Of a stretch of DNA of 5,304 nucleotides, positions 1 through 5,298 are shown piece after piece. A model generated the notes under the pieces. That model was not told the DNA's origin, made no database searches, and worked only from the letters and a program-made list of their open reading frames with translations. The stretch comes from Thermodesulfobacteriota bacterium (GTDB taxonomy: Bacteria; Desulfobacterota; RBG-13-43-22), in assembly GCA_025454185.1 (NCBI GenBank), contig JALOOY010000164.1, positions 1-5,304 on the forward strand, written 5' to 3'. A program made the translations under genes and the position numbers. Each line of letters opens with the position of its first letter. Position 1 is the stretch's first letter.

Positions 1-23
1 ATATCGTCCAGACCCTGGCCTAA
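1..23 (+). CDS. 3' end of upstream gene, possibly adenylate kinase
   Basis: Only the last codons are present. Read from position 3 they give I-V-Q-T-L-A followed by TAA at 21-23, a hydrophobic ending that resembles the last helix of adenylate kinases. In many bacteria adk sits directly before map, so the location supports this, but six residues cannot prove a family. A competing reading from position 2 stays open for 17 codons and ends at TGA 53-55, overlapping the map start as ATGA. That frame looks less protein-like (many Pro, Arg and Gly) but cannot be excluded. Confidence 0.35.
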
Positions 24-51
24 GGGTGGAAGAGGCGCCTTCAGCCGGCCG

Positions 52-819
52 ATGATATCCATTAAGACCTCCGCCGAGATCGAGAAGATGGTCGTCTCGG
101 GCCGGGTCTTGGCTGAAATTCTCCAGGCCGTCCAGGGCCGGGTGCGGCCGGGCGTTAGCACCCGGGAATTGGACCAACTGGCCTACCGGCTCTGTGTGGA
201 CCGGAAGGTGAAGCCCGCTTTCAAAGGCTATCACGGGTTTCCCTACAGCCTTTGTGTCTCGGTCAACGAAGAGGTGGTCCATGGCTTTCCCTCCGAACGC
301 CGCTTGGCGGAAGGGGACATTGTCAGCCTGGATTTCGGGGTTTATCGGGACGGCTATTTCAGCGATGCGGCCCTGACCCTGGCTGTGGGGGCGGTTTCGC
401 CCCAGGCCAGCGCATTGATCCGGGTCACCCGGGAGGCCCTTTTCGCCGGTTTGGCCCAGGTTAAGGCCGGTAACCGTCTGGGAGACGTCTCCGCTGCCGT
501 GCAGGAACGGGTGGAGGCCGGAGGATATTCCGTGGTGCGCCATTTTGTGGGCCACGGCATCGGCCGGGCCCTCCATGAAGATCCGCAGATCCCGAATTTC
601 GGTGAACCCGGCCGGGGTCCGGTTTTGAAAGCGGGCATGGTGCTGGCCATCGAGCCCATGGTCAACGCCGGCGGTTTTGAGGTGGAAATCCTGTCCGACG
701 GCTGGACGGCGGTGACCAGAGACCGCAGCCTGTCGGCCCATTTCGAACATACGGTCGCTGTTACCGAAAACGGCTGCCGCATATTGAGTCAGCCTGATTC
801 CGACCACCCATTATTTTAA
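52..819 (+). CDS. map: Type I methionine aminopeptidase
   Basis: This cytosolic dinuclear-metal peptidase removes the initiator Met from new proteins after deformylation when the second residue is small. The 255-residue length is normal for a bacterial type Ia enzyme without an N-terminal zinc finger. All five expected metal ligands are visible: D94 (in SLDFG), D105 (in FSDAA), H168 (in GHGIG), E201 (in AIEPM) and E232 (in FEHTV). H77 (in VVHGFP) and H175 (in LHEDP) match the conserved substrate-binding histidines. The start gives the typical opening MISIKTSAEIEKM, and no other in-frame start lies upstream in the window. Purine-rich GGAAGAGG at 28-35 is the only ribosome-site candidate and sits rather far upstream. 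infA follows after 7 bases, so the two are surely co-transcribed. Nothing is truncated. Confidence 0.97.
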   Translation: MISIKTSAEIEKMVVSGRVLAEILQAVQGRVRPGVSTRELDQLAYRLCVDRKVKPAFKGYHGFPYSLCVSVNEEVVHGFPSERRLAEGDIVSLDFGVYRDGYFSDAALTLAVGAVSPQASALIRVTREALFAGLAQVKAGNRLGDVSAAVQERVEAGGYSVVRHFVGHGIGRALHEDPQIPNFGEPGRGPVLKAGMVLAIEPMVNAGGFEVEILSDGWTAVTRDRSLSAHFEHTVAVTENGCRILSQPDSDHPLF

Positions 820-826
820 AGGGATT

Positions 827-1045
827 ATGGCCAAAGAAGACGCGATTGAAGTAGAAGGTACGGTGGTGGAGACCCTGCCCAACGCCATGTTCCGGGTGGA
901 ACTGGCCAATGGTCACCGGGTCCTGGCCCATATTTCCGGCAAGATGCGCATGCACTTCATCAAAATATTGCCGGGTGACCGGGTGACGGTAGGCCTTTCT
1001 CCCTACGATTTTAATCGGGGCCGGATTGTTTATCGGGCCAAGTAA
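827..1045 (+). CDS. infA: Translation initiation factor IF-1
   Basis: IF-1 is a single OB-fold protein that binds the A site of the 30S subunit and helps IF-2 and IF-3 select the initiator tRNA. The 72-residue product is full length and nearly collinear with the E. coli protein: MAKED start, GTVVETLPNAMFRVELANGH, AHISGKMRM, then the closing GDRVTV...SPYDFNRGRIVYR. The start follows the map stop by 7 bases. Its likely ribosome site, AAGGGA, overlaps the end of map and leaves only a few bases before ATG, which suggests translational coupling to map. rpmJ follows after 15 bases. The map-infA-rpmJ order is common in Firmicutes and deltaproteobacteria but differs from E. coli, where infA is elsewhere. 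Confidence 0.98.
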   Translation: MAKEDAIEVEGTVVETLPNAMFRVELANGHRVLAHISGKMRMHFIKILPGDRVTVGLSPYDFNRGRIVYRAK

Positions 1046-1060
1046 GGAAATGAGGAAACT

Positions 1061-1174
1061 ATGAAAGTGAAAGCGTCCGTGAAAAAAATATGCTCGAAGT
1101 GCAAAATCATCCAGCGCAAGGGCGTGCTGCGGGTCCTCTGTGAAAACCCCAAGCACAAACAGCGCCAGGGATAA
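1061..1174 (+). CDS. rpmJ: 50S ribosomal protein bL36, zinc-binding form
   Basis: This 37-codon gene encodes the smallest large-subunit protein, which stabilises 23S rRNA folding near the L7/L12 stalk base. The translation is MKVKASVKKICSKCKIIQRK, then GVLRVLCENPKHKQRQG. C11, C14, C27 and H32 form the CxxC-x12-C-x4-H zinc ribbon, so this is the zinc-dependent (C+) version and not the cysteine-less paralogue used under zinc shortage. GAGGA at 1052-1056 serves as ribosome site. It sits in its usual place between infA and rpsM, 14 bases before the rpsM start. Length and motif leave little doubt. Confidence 0.97.
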   Translation: MKVKASVKKICSKCKIIQRKGVLRVLCENPKHKQRQG

Positions 1175-1177
1175 GGG

Positions 1178-1191
1178 GGAGGACCCAATTG
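1178..1191 (+). promoter_or_regulatory. Strong ribosome binding site deciding a TTG start (rpsM)
   Basis: A perfect GGAGGA at 1178-1183 stands 5 bases before TTG at 1189-1191. uS13 conventionally begins M-A-R-I-A-G, and the codons right after this TTG read ARIAGIDLP. No ATG or GTG in this frame fits the family start. The TTG start is therefore well supported. Confidence 0.85.
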
Positions 1192-1560
1192 GCCAGAATA
1201 GCCGGTATCGACTTGCCGAAGAATAAAAGGATCGAGGTCGCCCTGACCTATATTTATGGGATCGGGAGGGCCACCTCCCGTAAGATTTTAGCCGAAGCCC
1301 AGGTGCCCGAGGATGCCAAGACCGACCACTTGACGGAGGCGCAGGTGACCAGCATCCGGAAGGTCGTGGACGCCACCTGCCAGGTCGAGGGCGATCTGCG
1401 GCGGGAGGTCTCCCTGAGCATCAAGCGCCTCATGGACCTGGGGACCTATCGCGGGCTGCGGCACCGCAAATCCCTGCCGGCCCGCGGGCAGCGGACCCAC
1501 ACCAACGCCCGTACCCGCAAAGGACCGCGCCGGACACTGGCCGGCAAGAAAAAGAAATAA
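1189..1560 (+). CDS. rpsM: 30S ribosomal protein uS13
   Basis: uS13 lies in the head of the small subunit, contacts the 50S subunit through intersubunit bridges, and its C-terminal tail touches the P-site tRNA. The 123-residue product has the family opening ARIAGIDLPKNKRIEVALTY, the helix-hairpin region YIYGIGRATSRKIL, and the strongly conserved tail YRGLRHRKSLPARGQRTHTN with ARTRKGPRR, ending in a lysine run. Initiation is at TTG behind a perfect Shine-Dalgarno. In E. coli the first gene of the alpha operon is rpsM, and its translation start is the site where S4 represses the operon. A weak start here would fit a similar control point, but that is inference. rpsK follows after 12 bases. Confidence 0.98.
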   Translation: MARIAGIDLPKNKRIEVALTYIYGIGRATSRKILAEAQVPEDAKTDHLTEAQVTSIRKVVDATCQVEGDLRREVSLSIKRLMDLGTYRGLRHRKSLPARGQRTHTNARTRKGPRRTLAGKKKK

Positions 1561-1572
1561 CCGGGGGGACCT

Positions 1573-1968
1573 ATGGCCAAGGATACCAAGAAAATCGTCA
1601 AAAAGAAGAAAGAAAAGAAGAACATACCGGTGGGCGTGGTGCATATCCAGTCCACCTTCAACAATACGATCGTCACCATCACCGATCCCATCGGCAACGT
1701 GGTCTCCTGGGCCAGCGCCGGGACCCAGGGCTTCAAGGGCTCCCGGAAAAGCACCCCTTTTGCCGCCCAACTGGCGGCGGAAGAGGCGGCCAAGAAGGCC
1801 CTGGAACACGGCATGCGGACGATCGACGTGTTTGTCAAGGGACCGGGCGCCGGCCGCGAGGCCGCCCTGCGGGCCTTGCAGGCCGCCGGGTTCTCGGTGC
1901 AGTTGATTCGGGACGTGACCCCCATTCCGCACAACGGGTGCCGTCCGCCCAAGAGACGCCGGGTCTAG
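1573..1968 (+). CDS. rpsK: 30S ribosomal protein uS11
   Basis: uS11 forms part of the 30S platform next to the mRNA exit path, close to the anti-Shine-Dalgarno end of 16S rRNA. The 131-residue protein starts with a lysine-rich segment (KKIVKKKKEKKNIP) and then the conserved GVVHIQSTFNNTIVTITD, SWASAGTQGFKGSRKSTPFA, VKGPGAGREAALRAL and the invariant C-terminus DVTPIPHNGCRPPKRRRV. Length is within a few residues of the E. coli protein. The ribosome site is the G run at 1563-1568, with short spacing to ATG. It follows rpsM after 12 bases. A 46-base gap separates it from rpsD, the largest gap inside the operon. Confidence 0.98.
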   Translation: MAKDTKKIVKKKKEKKNIPVGVVHIQSTFNNTIVTITDPIGNVVSWASAGTQGFKGSRKSTPFAAQLAAEEAAKKALEHGMRTIDVFVKGPGAGREAALRALQAAGFSVQLIRDVTPIPHNGCRPPKRRRV

Positions 1969-2001
1969 CGCCGGCCCTATTCCAATAACCCAGAGAAAGC
2001 C

Positions 2002-2017
2002 GGAGGAGAAGAGTTTG
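2002..2017 (+). promoter_or_regulatory. Strong ribosome binding site deciding a TTG start (rpsD)
   Basis: A perfect GGAGGA at 2002-2007 lies 7 bases before TTG at 2015-2017. The following codons give ARYRDSVCRLCR, the standard opening of zinc-type uS4, so no later start would be acceptable. The nine bases TTGGCCAGA at this start are identical to those at the rpsM start. Confidence 0.85.
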
Positions 2018-2641
2018 GCCAGATACAGGGATTCCGTCTGCCGCTTATGCCGCAGAGAAAATATGAAGTTGTTCCTGAAAGGGGACCGCTGTTATTCCGA
2101 CAAGTGCGCCATAGACCGGCGTAATTATCCGCCCGGACAGCACGGCCAGGGGCGGAGCAAGCAATCCGAATATGCGATCCAACTCCGGGAAAAACAAAAG
2201 GTCAAGTGGATGTACGGGTTGCTGGAAAACCAGTTCCGCGGTACGTTTCAACAGGCCGATCGCATGAAAGGCATCACCGGGACTAATTTGCTGGTCCTGC
2301 TGGAACGCCGGCTGGATAATGTCATCTACCGGCTGGGATTTGCCAATTCCCGCAACCAGGCCCGCCACCTGGTGCGGCACCGGCATTTTCAGGTGAACGG
2401 CCGGAAGGTGGATATCCCCTCCTATCAAATCAGACTGGGGGATACCATTGCCGTCCGCGAGAAGAGCCGCCAGGTGGCCGCCATCGTGGAAGCCCTGGAG
2501 GCCGTGGCGCGCCGAGGTGTCCCGGGATGGCTCGAATTGGATAAAGCCCAATTTTCCGGTGCGGTGAAGGCCTATCCTCAACGGGAGGATCTGACTATGC
2601 CCATCCAGGAACAGTTGATCGTAGAGCTCTACTCCAAGTAG
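2015..2641 (+). CDS. rpsD: 30S ribosomal protein uS4, zinc-binding form
   Basis: uS4 is a primary binder that nucleates assembly of the 5' domain of 16S rRNA and contributes to decoding fidelity. In E. coli it is also the translational repressor of the alpha operon and takes part in rRNA antitermination. The 208-residue product has an N-terminal zinc knuckle with C9, C12, C26 and C31 (CxxC-x13-C-x4-C), then the conserved NYPPGQHGQGR. The S4 RNA-binding domain spans roughly residues 98-162 (RRLDNVIYRLGFANSRNQAR, then HFQVNGRKVDIPSYQI). The C-terminus ends in the expected PIQEQLIVELYSK. The four cysteines mark the C+ form. Its location between rpsK and rpoA is the proteobacterial arrangement; in Bacillus rpsD lies elsewhere. 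Start is TTG. rpoA follows after 36 bases. Confidence 0.98.
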   Translation: MARYRDSVCRLCRRENMKLFLKGDRCYSDKCAIDRRNYPPGQHGQGRSKQSEYAIQLREKQKVKWMYGLLENQFRGTFQQADRMKGITGTNLLVLLERRLDNVIYRLGFANSRNQARHLVRHRHFQVNGRKVDIPSYQIRLGDTIAVREKSRQVAAIVEALEAVARRGVPGWLELDKAQFSGAVKAYPQREDLTMPIQEQLIVELYSK

Positions 2642-2677
2642 CTTTTAACCTTACCCGGAAAGGCCTGAGGAGATTCT

Positions 2678-3694
2678 ATGCATCGAAACTGGAAAGAACT
2701 GATAAAACCTAAACGGCTGGAAGTGGATCCCGATGGCCACAGCCGTTCCTACGGGAAGTTCATTTGCGAACCCCTGGAGCGGGGCTACGGCATCACCATC
2801 GGAAATTCCCTGCGGCGGGTGTTGATTTCGTCCCTGCAGGGGGCCGCCACCATTTCGGCCAAGATCGAAGGCGTCCTGCACGAGTTTTCCACCATCCCCG
2901 GCGTGGTCGAGGATGTGACCGATATCATTTTGAATTTGAAGATGGTGCGTTTAAAGGTGCCGGGCGATGAGGCGCGCACGGTGCGCATTTCGGCCAGCGG
3001 CGAGGGACCCGTCACGGCCCGGCAGATTACCGGGGACCCGCTGGTGGAGGTCCTCAACCCCGACCAGTTGATCGCCACCCTGTCCGCCGACGGGCAATTC
3101 AAGGCCGAACTGCAGGTCAAGAGCGGGAAAGGGTATCTGCCGGCGGAGCGGAACAAGAACGAAGAGGCCCCCCTGGGGACGATTTTTCTGGATGCCGCTT
3201 TCTCCCCCATCGTCAAGGTGAATTACGTGGTCTCCAACGCCCGGGTGGGCCAGATCACCGATTACGACAAGTTGACCCTGGAGGTCTGGACCGACGGGAG
3301 CATTACCCCGGAAGACGCCGTGGCCGTAGCGGCCAAGATCCTGAAGGAACAGTTGACCATCTTCATCAATTTTGAAGAGGGCCGGGAGGAGTCGGGCGGG
3401 GAAGAGGAAAAAACCGGCGAAGACCAGATCAATCCCAACCTCTACAAGAGTGTGGAGGAACTGGAGCTCTCGGTTCGCTCGGCCAACTGCCTTAAGAACG
3501 CCCATATCCGCTACATTTGGGAGCTGGTGCAGAAGACCGAATCCGAAATGCTGAAAACCAAGAATTTTGGACGGAAGTCCCTCAACGAGATCAAAGCCAT
3601 ACTGGAGGAGATGGGGCTGGGCCTGGGCGTCAAGCTCGACGGCTTCGTTCCCCCTCCCCTGGAAGAGACGAAGGAAAGCGAAAATGAGACATAA
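2678..3694 (+). CDS. rpoA: DNA-directed RNA polymerase subunit alpha
   Basis: Alpha dimerises to scaffold beta and beta-prime, and its C-terminal domain contacts UP elements and activators. The 338-residue protein shows the N-terminal domain at about 1-233, with RGYGITIGNSLRRVLISSLQ at 35-54 in the dimer and beta-contact region. An unusually acidic linker follows at about 233-250 (rich in Glu and Gly). The C-terminal helix-hairpin-helix domain spans about 254-322. R267 in SVRSANCLKN corresponds to the DNA-contacting arginine 265 of E. coli, and NFGRKSLNEIK with MGLGLGVKL are the other conserved blocks. GAGGAGA at 2667-2673 is a good ribosome site. The last 11 bases overlap rplQ. Nothing is missing. 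Confidence 0.98.
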   Translation: MHRNWKELIKPKRLEVDPDGHSRSYGKFICEPLERGYGITIGNSLRRVLISSLQGAATISAKIEGVLHEFSTIPGVVEDVTDIILNLKMVRLKVPGDEARTVRISASGEGPVTARQITGDPLVEVLNPDQLIATLSADGQFKAELQVKSGKGYLPAERNKNEEAPLGTIFLDAAFSPIVKVNYVVSNARVGQITDYDKLTLEVWTDGSITPEDAVAVAAKILKEQLTIFINFEEGREESGGEEEKTGEDQINPNLYKSVEELELSVRSANCLKNAHIRYIWELVQKTESEMLKTKNFGRKSLNEIKAILEEMGLGLGVKLDGFVPPPLEETKESENET

Positions 3695-4160
3695 CTGTGC
3701 CGGAAGAAAATTGAGTCGCACCAGCAGCCACCGGCTGGCCCTGATGCGCAACATGGTCACCTCGCTGCTGGAACACGAGCGCATCGAAACCACCGAAGCC
3801 AAGGCCAAAGAACTGCGCATGGAAGCCGAAAAGATGATCACCCTGGCCAAGAAGGGAGATCTGCATGCTCGGCGCCAGGCCCTGGCGTTCATTCGGGATA
3901 AGGACGTGGTCCATAAACTGTTCGGGGAGATCAAAGACCGCTACCTGGACCGCAACGGCGGCTACACCAAGATCGCCAAACTGCGCTTCCGGCACGGCGA
4001 TGCCGCTCCCATTTCCGTCATCGAACTGATCGGCCGCCAGGAAGAGGCCAAGACCAAGAAGAAAAAGGGCAAGGCCGCCGAGGCCATGGAGAAGGTCAAG
4101 GGACTTATCTCCAAGGACAAGGACAAGGAATCCAAGGCCGAGACCGAGAAAACCGAATGA
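3684..4160 (+). CDS. rplQ: 50S ribosomal protein bL17 with charged C-terminal tail
   Basis: bL17 sits near the peptide exit tunnel opening on the large subunit. The first 119 residues match the family closely: MRHNCAGRKLSRTSSHR start, the RNMVTSLLEHERIETT and AKAKELR helix, LAKKGDLHARR, then NGGYTKI, RHGDAAPISVIEL. The start at 3684 is chosen because MRH is the universal bL17 N-terminus; the frame stays open upstream only as a shadow inside rpoA. The start overlaps the rpoA stop by 11 bases, with AAGGAA 7 bases before it inside rpoA, implying coupled translation. At 158 residues the protein is longer than E. coli's 127. The extra length is a Lys/Glu/Asp-rich tail from about residue 120 with repeated K-D pairs, probably disordered. 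It is the last gene before the operon terminator. Confidence 0.97.
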   Translation: MRHNCAGRKLSRTSSHRLALMRNMVTSLLEHERIETTEAKAKELRMEAEKMITLAKKGDLHARRQALAFIRDKDVVHKLFGEIKDRYLDRNGGYTKIAKLRFRHGDAAPISVIELIGRQEEAKTKKKKGKAAEAMEKVKGLISKDKDKESKAETEKTE

Positions 4161-4195
4161 ACATTGAACAGCCAACAGCGAACGTCCCACATTGA
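4161..4195 (+). repeat. Degenerate heptamer array, left copy (5 units)
   Basis: Immediately after the rplQ stop the DNA divides into five 7-base units: ACATTGA, ACAGCCA, ACAGCGA, ACGTCCC and ACATTGA. Each begins with AC, and the first and last are identical. The exact period starts at the first base after the stop codon. The same unit types recur in reverse orientation at 4273-4307. The array does not look coding. Confidence 0.75.
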
Positions 4196-4223
4196 ATGAA
4201 AAGGCGATAAATCCCAATTTTAA

Positions 4224-4259
4224 AACGAAATCCCGCCCCGGCGGGATTTCGTTCTTTTT
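4224..4259 (+). terminator. Intrinsic terminator of the ribosomal operon
   Basis: The arms at 4224-4236 and 4241-4253 form a perfect 13-bp stem (left arm AACGAAATCCCGC) with a four-base CCCG loop, and a further C-G pair is possible. The stem is followed by CTTTTT at 4254-4259. It lies 63 bases after the rplQ stop and ends the long co-directional run. Confidence 0.93.
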
Positions 4260-4272
4260 CCCTACTCCGTAT

Positions 4273-4307
4273 TCGATGTTCGCTGTCGGACGTTCGCTGT
4301 CGGACGT
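4273..4307 (-). repeat. Degenerate heptamer array, right copy in inverted orientation
   Basis: On the minus strand this segment reads ACGTCCG, ACAGCGA, ACGTCCG, ACAGCGA, ACATCGA: five contiguous 7-base units of the same type as those at 4161-4195. On the plus strand it appears as a perfect 14-base tandem repeat, GTTCGCTGTCGGAC at 4278-4291 and 4292-4305, plus a partial third copy to 4310. A 13-base stretch at 4288-4300 (GGACGTTCGCTGT) is the exact reverse complement of 4175-4187 in the left array. Confidence 0.8.
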
Positions 4308-4331
4308 TCGTTTTTTTCTCTAGACCTTCCC

Positions 4332-5057
4332 ATGGAACCCGCACCGGAAGTCTCGGATGAAGCCCGCGTCAAGCAGGTCCGCCGAATCTTCTCCACCATC
4401 ACCGACCGTTACGATTTCCTCAACCATTTTTTGAGCGCCGGGCGGGACGTCTACTGGCGCCGCTTCCTGGTCCGTCGGCTCCGTTTTTTCCAAACGTACC
4501 GCCTTTTGGACCTGGCCACCGGCACCGGGGACGTGGCTTTGGAGTCCGCCCGCTGCCACCCCGCAATCATGGTCACCGGGTTGGACTTCGCCGCCCCCAT
4601 GCTCCAGGCCGCCCGGCCCAAGATCATCCGGGCCGGCCTGGCGGACCGCATCCGCCTCCTGCAGGGCGACGCCCTGAACCTTCCTTTCCCCGACGGGCAT
4701 TTCGACGCCGTCACCGTGGCCTTCGGTATTCGCAACATGCCGGACCGGGCCCGGGTCTTCGCCGAAGTCCAGCGGGTCCTGGTCCCCGGCGGCGGCTTCT
4801 CGATCCTCGAATTTACCACCCCCCAGGGAGACCTTTTCCGCAGGGTATATTTTTTCTACCTGCACCGCTGGCTGCCCCGACTGGCTAAAATCTTTACCGG
4901 CAACCCCGAGGCCTACCAGTATCTGGCCGAGAGCATCATGCGGTTTCCCTATCCGTCGGATTTCGTGCGGGAGATAGGGGCATCCGGCTTCCAGGAGGCC
5001 GGTAAATTTGCCTTGACGGGTGGGATTACCTACCTGTATGAGGGGAAAAAGGATTGA
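4332..5057 (+). CDS. ubiE: UbiE/MenG family quinone C-methyltransferase
   Basis: This class I SAM-dependent enzyme methylates the quinone ring in the last step of menaquinone synthesis (demethylmenaquinone to menaquinone) or an equivalent step of ubiquinone synthesis. In an anaerobe-like lineage the menaquinone role (menG) is more likely, but sequence alone does not separate them. The 241-residue protein shows the N-terminal VRRIFSTITDRYDFLNHFLS block, SAM motif I LLDLATGTGD (58-67), acidic D85 after motif II, D113 in GDALNLPFPDGHFD, the signature FGIRN (131-135), VPGGGFSILEF, and the family motif YQYLAESIMRFP near the end. ATG 4332 fits the usual length; upstream the frame is open but lacks start codons. 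No Shine-Dalgarno precedes it, unlike the ribosomal genes. It is cut off from them by a terminator. Confidence 0.95.
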   Translation: MEPAPEVSDEARVKQVRRIFSTITDRYDFLNHFLSAGRDVYWRRFLVRRLRFFQTYRLLDLATGTGDVALESARCHPAIMVTGLDFAAPMLQAARPKIIRAGLADRIRLLQGDALNLPFPDGHFDAVTVAFGIRNMPDRARVFAEVQRVLVPGGGFSILEFTTPQGDLFRRVYFFYLHRWLPRLAKIFTGNPEAYQYLAESIMRFPYPSDFVREIGASGFQEAGKFALTGGITYLYEGKKD

Positions 5058-5198
5058 TGGCCCGAAAAGGGCTTGGCGGCGGGATGGTCCGAGAAGGGAA
5101 GGCGTGCCTGTCTGCCAGGGTCCTGAAGGTAGGTCTTTTGTGCGGCTTATGGAGAAAAAAATAAATGAACGATACATCGCAATTGAATAAAAAAAGAG

Positions 5199-5225
5199 CT
5201 CCCGATATTTCGGGAGTTTTTTTTT
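5199..5225 (+). terminator. Intrinsic terminator after ubiE/menG, possibly bidirectional
   Basis: CTCCCGA at 5199-5205 pairs with TCGGGAG at 5210-5216 around a TATT loop, followed by nine T at 5217-5225. On the other strand the same stem is followed, after three bases, by seven T (the A run at 5189-5195), so it could also stop leftward transcription. It lies 141 bases after the ubiE/menG stop. Confidence 0.88.
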
Positions 5226-5283
5226 GCGCCATATATTTATATATTAAATTATGGAATTCGTGGAAGTTAAAAATACCTCGCCG

Positions 5284-5298
5284 ATGATTATAAATCAT
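5284..5298. repeat. Perfect short palindrome over a possible -10 element
   Basis: ATGATT at 5284-5289 and AATCAT at 5293-5298 are exact inverted copies around ATA. The segment contains TATAAA at 5289-5294, which resembles a -10 box, with TTAAAA at 5267-5272 standing 16 bases upstream as a weak -35. This could be a promoter with an overlapping operator for a gene beyond the window. In AT-rich DNA such a match can arise by chance. Confidence 0.3.

Noticed and set aside
1288..1952. Two overlapping minus-strand frames opposite rpsM and rpsK
   Set aside because: Antisense shadows of conserved ribosomal protein genes with biased composition.
3567..3683. Upstream extension of the rplQ frame
   Set aside because: The extra 39 codons lie inside rpoA in another frame, and bL17 universally begins at MRH, which is codon 3684.
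2951..3934. Long minus-strand open frame (327 codons) opposite rpoA and rplQ
   Set aside because: It lies antisense to two unmistakable genes, spans their junction, and has no recognisable motifs; GC-rich codon bias leaves the antisense frame open.
4273..4310. Tandem 14-base repeat considered as a CRISPR remnant
   Set aside because: The units are contiguous with no spacers and much too short; heptamer phasing explains them better.
5060..5119. Small hairpins GCCC-GAAAA-GGGC (5060-5072) and CCTG-TCTGC-CAGG (5107-5119)
   Set aside because: Only four base pairs each, no T run and no sign of a known RNA family, so they do not support an RNA gene.
4320..5177. Minus-strand open frame (285 codons) opposite ubiE/menG
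   Set aside because: The plus strand carries all methyltransferase motifs; the antisense product is Gly/Pro/Gln rich without family features.
5165..5287. 40-codon plus-strand frame starting ATGAACGATACA
   Set aside because: It runs straight through the terminator stem and T run, so it is very unlikely to be translated.
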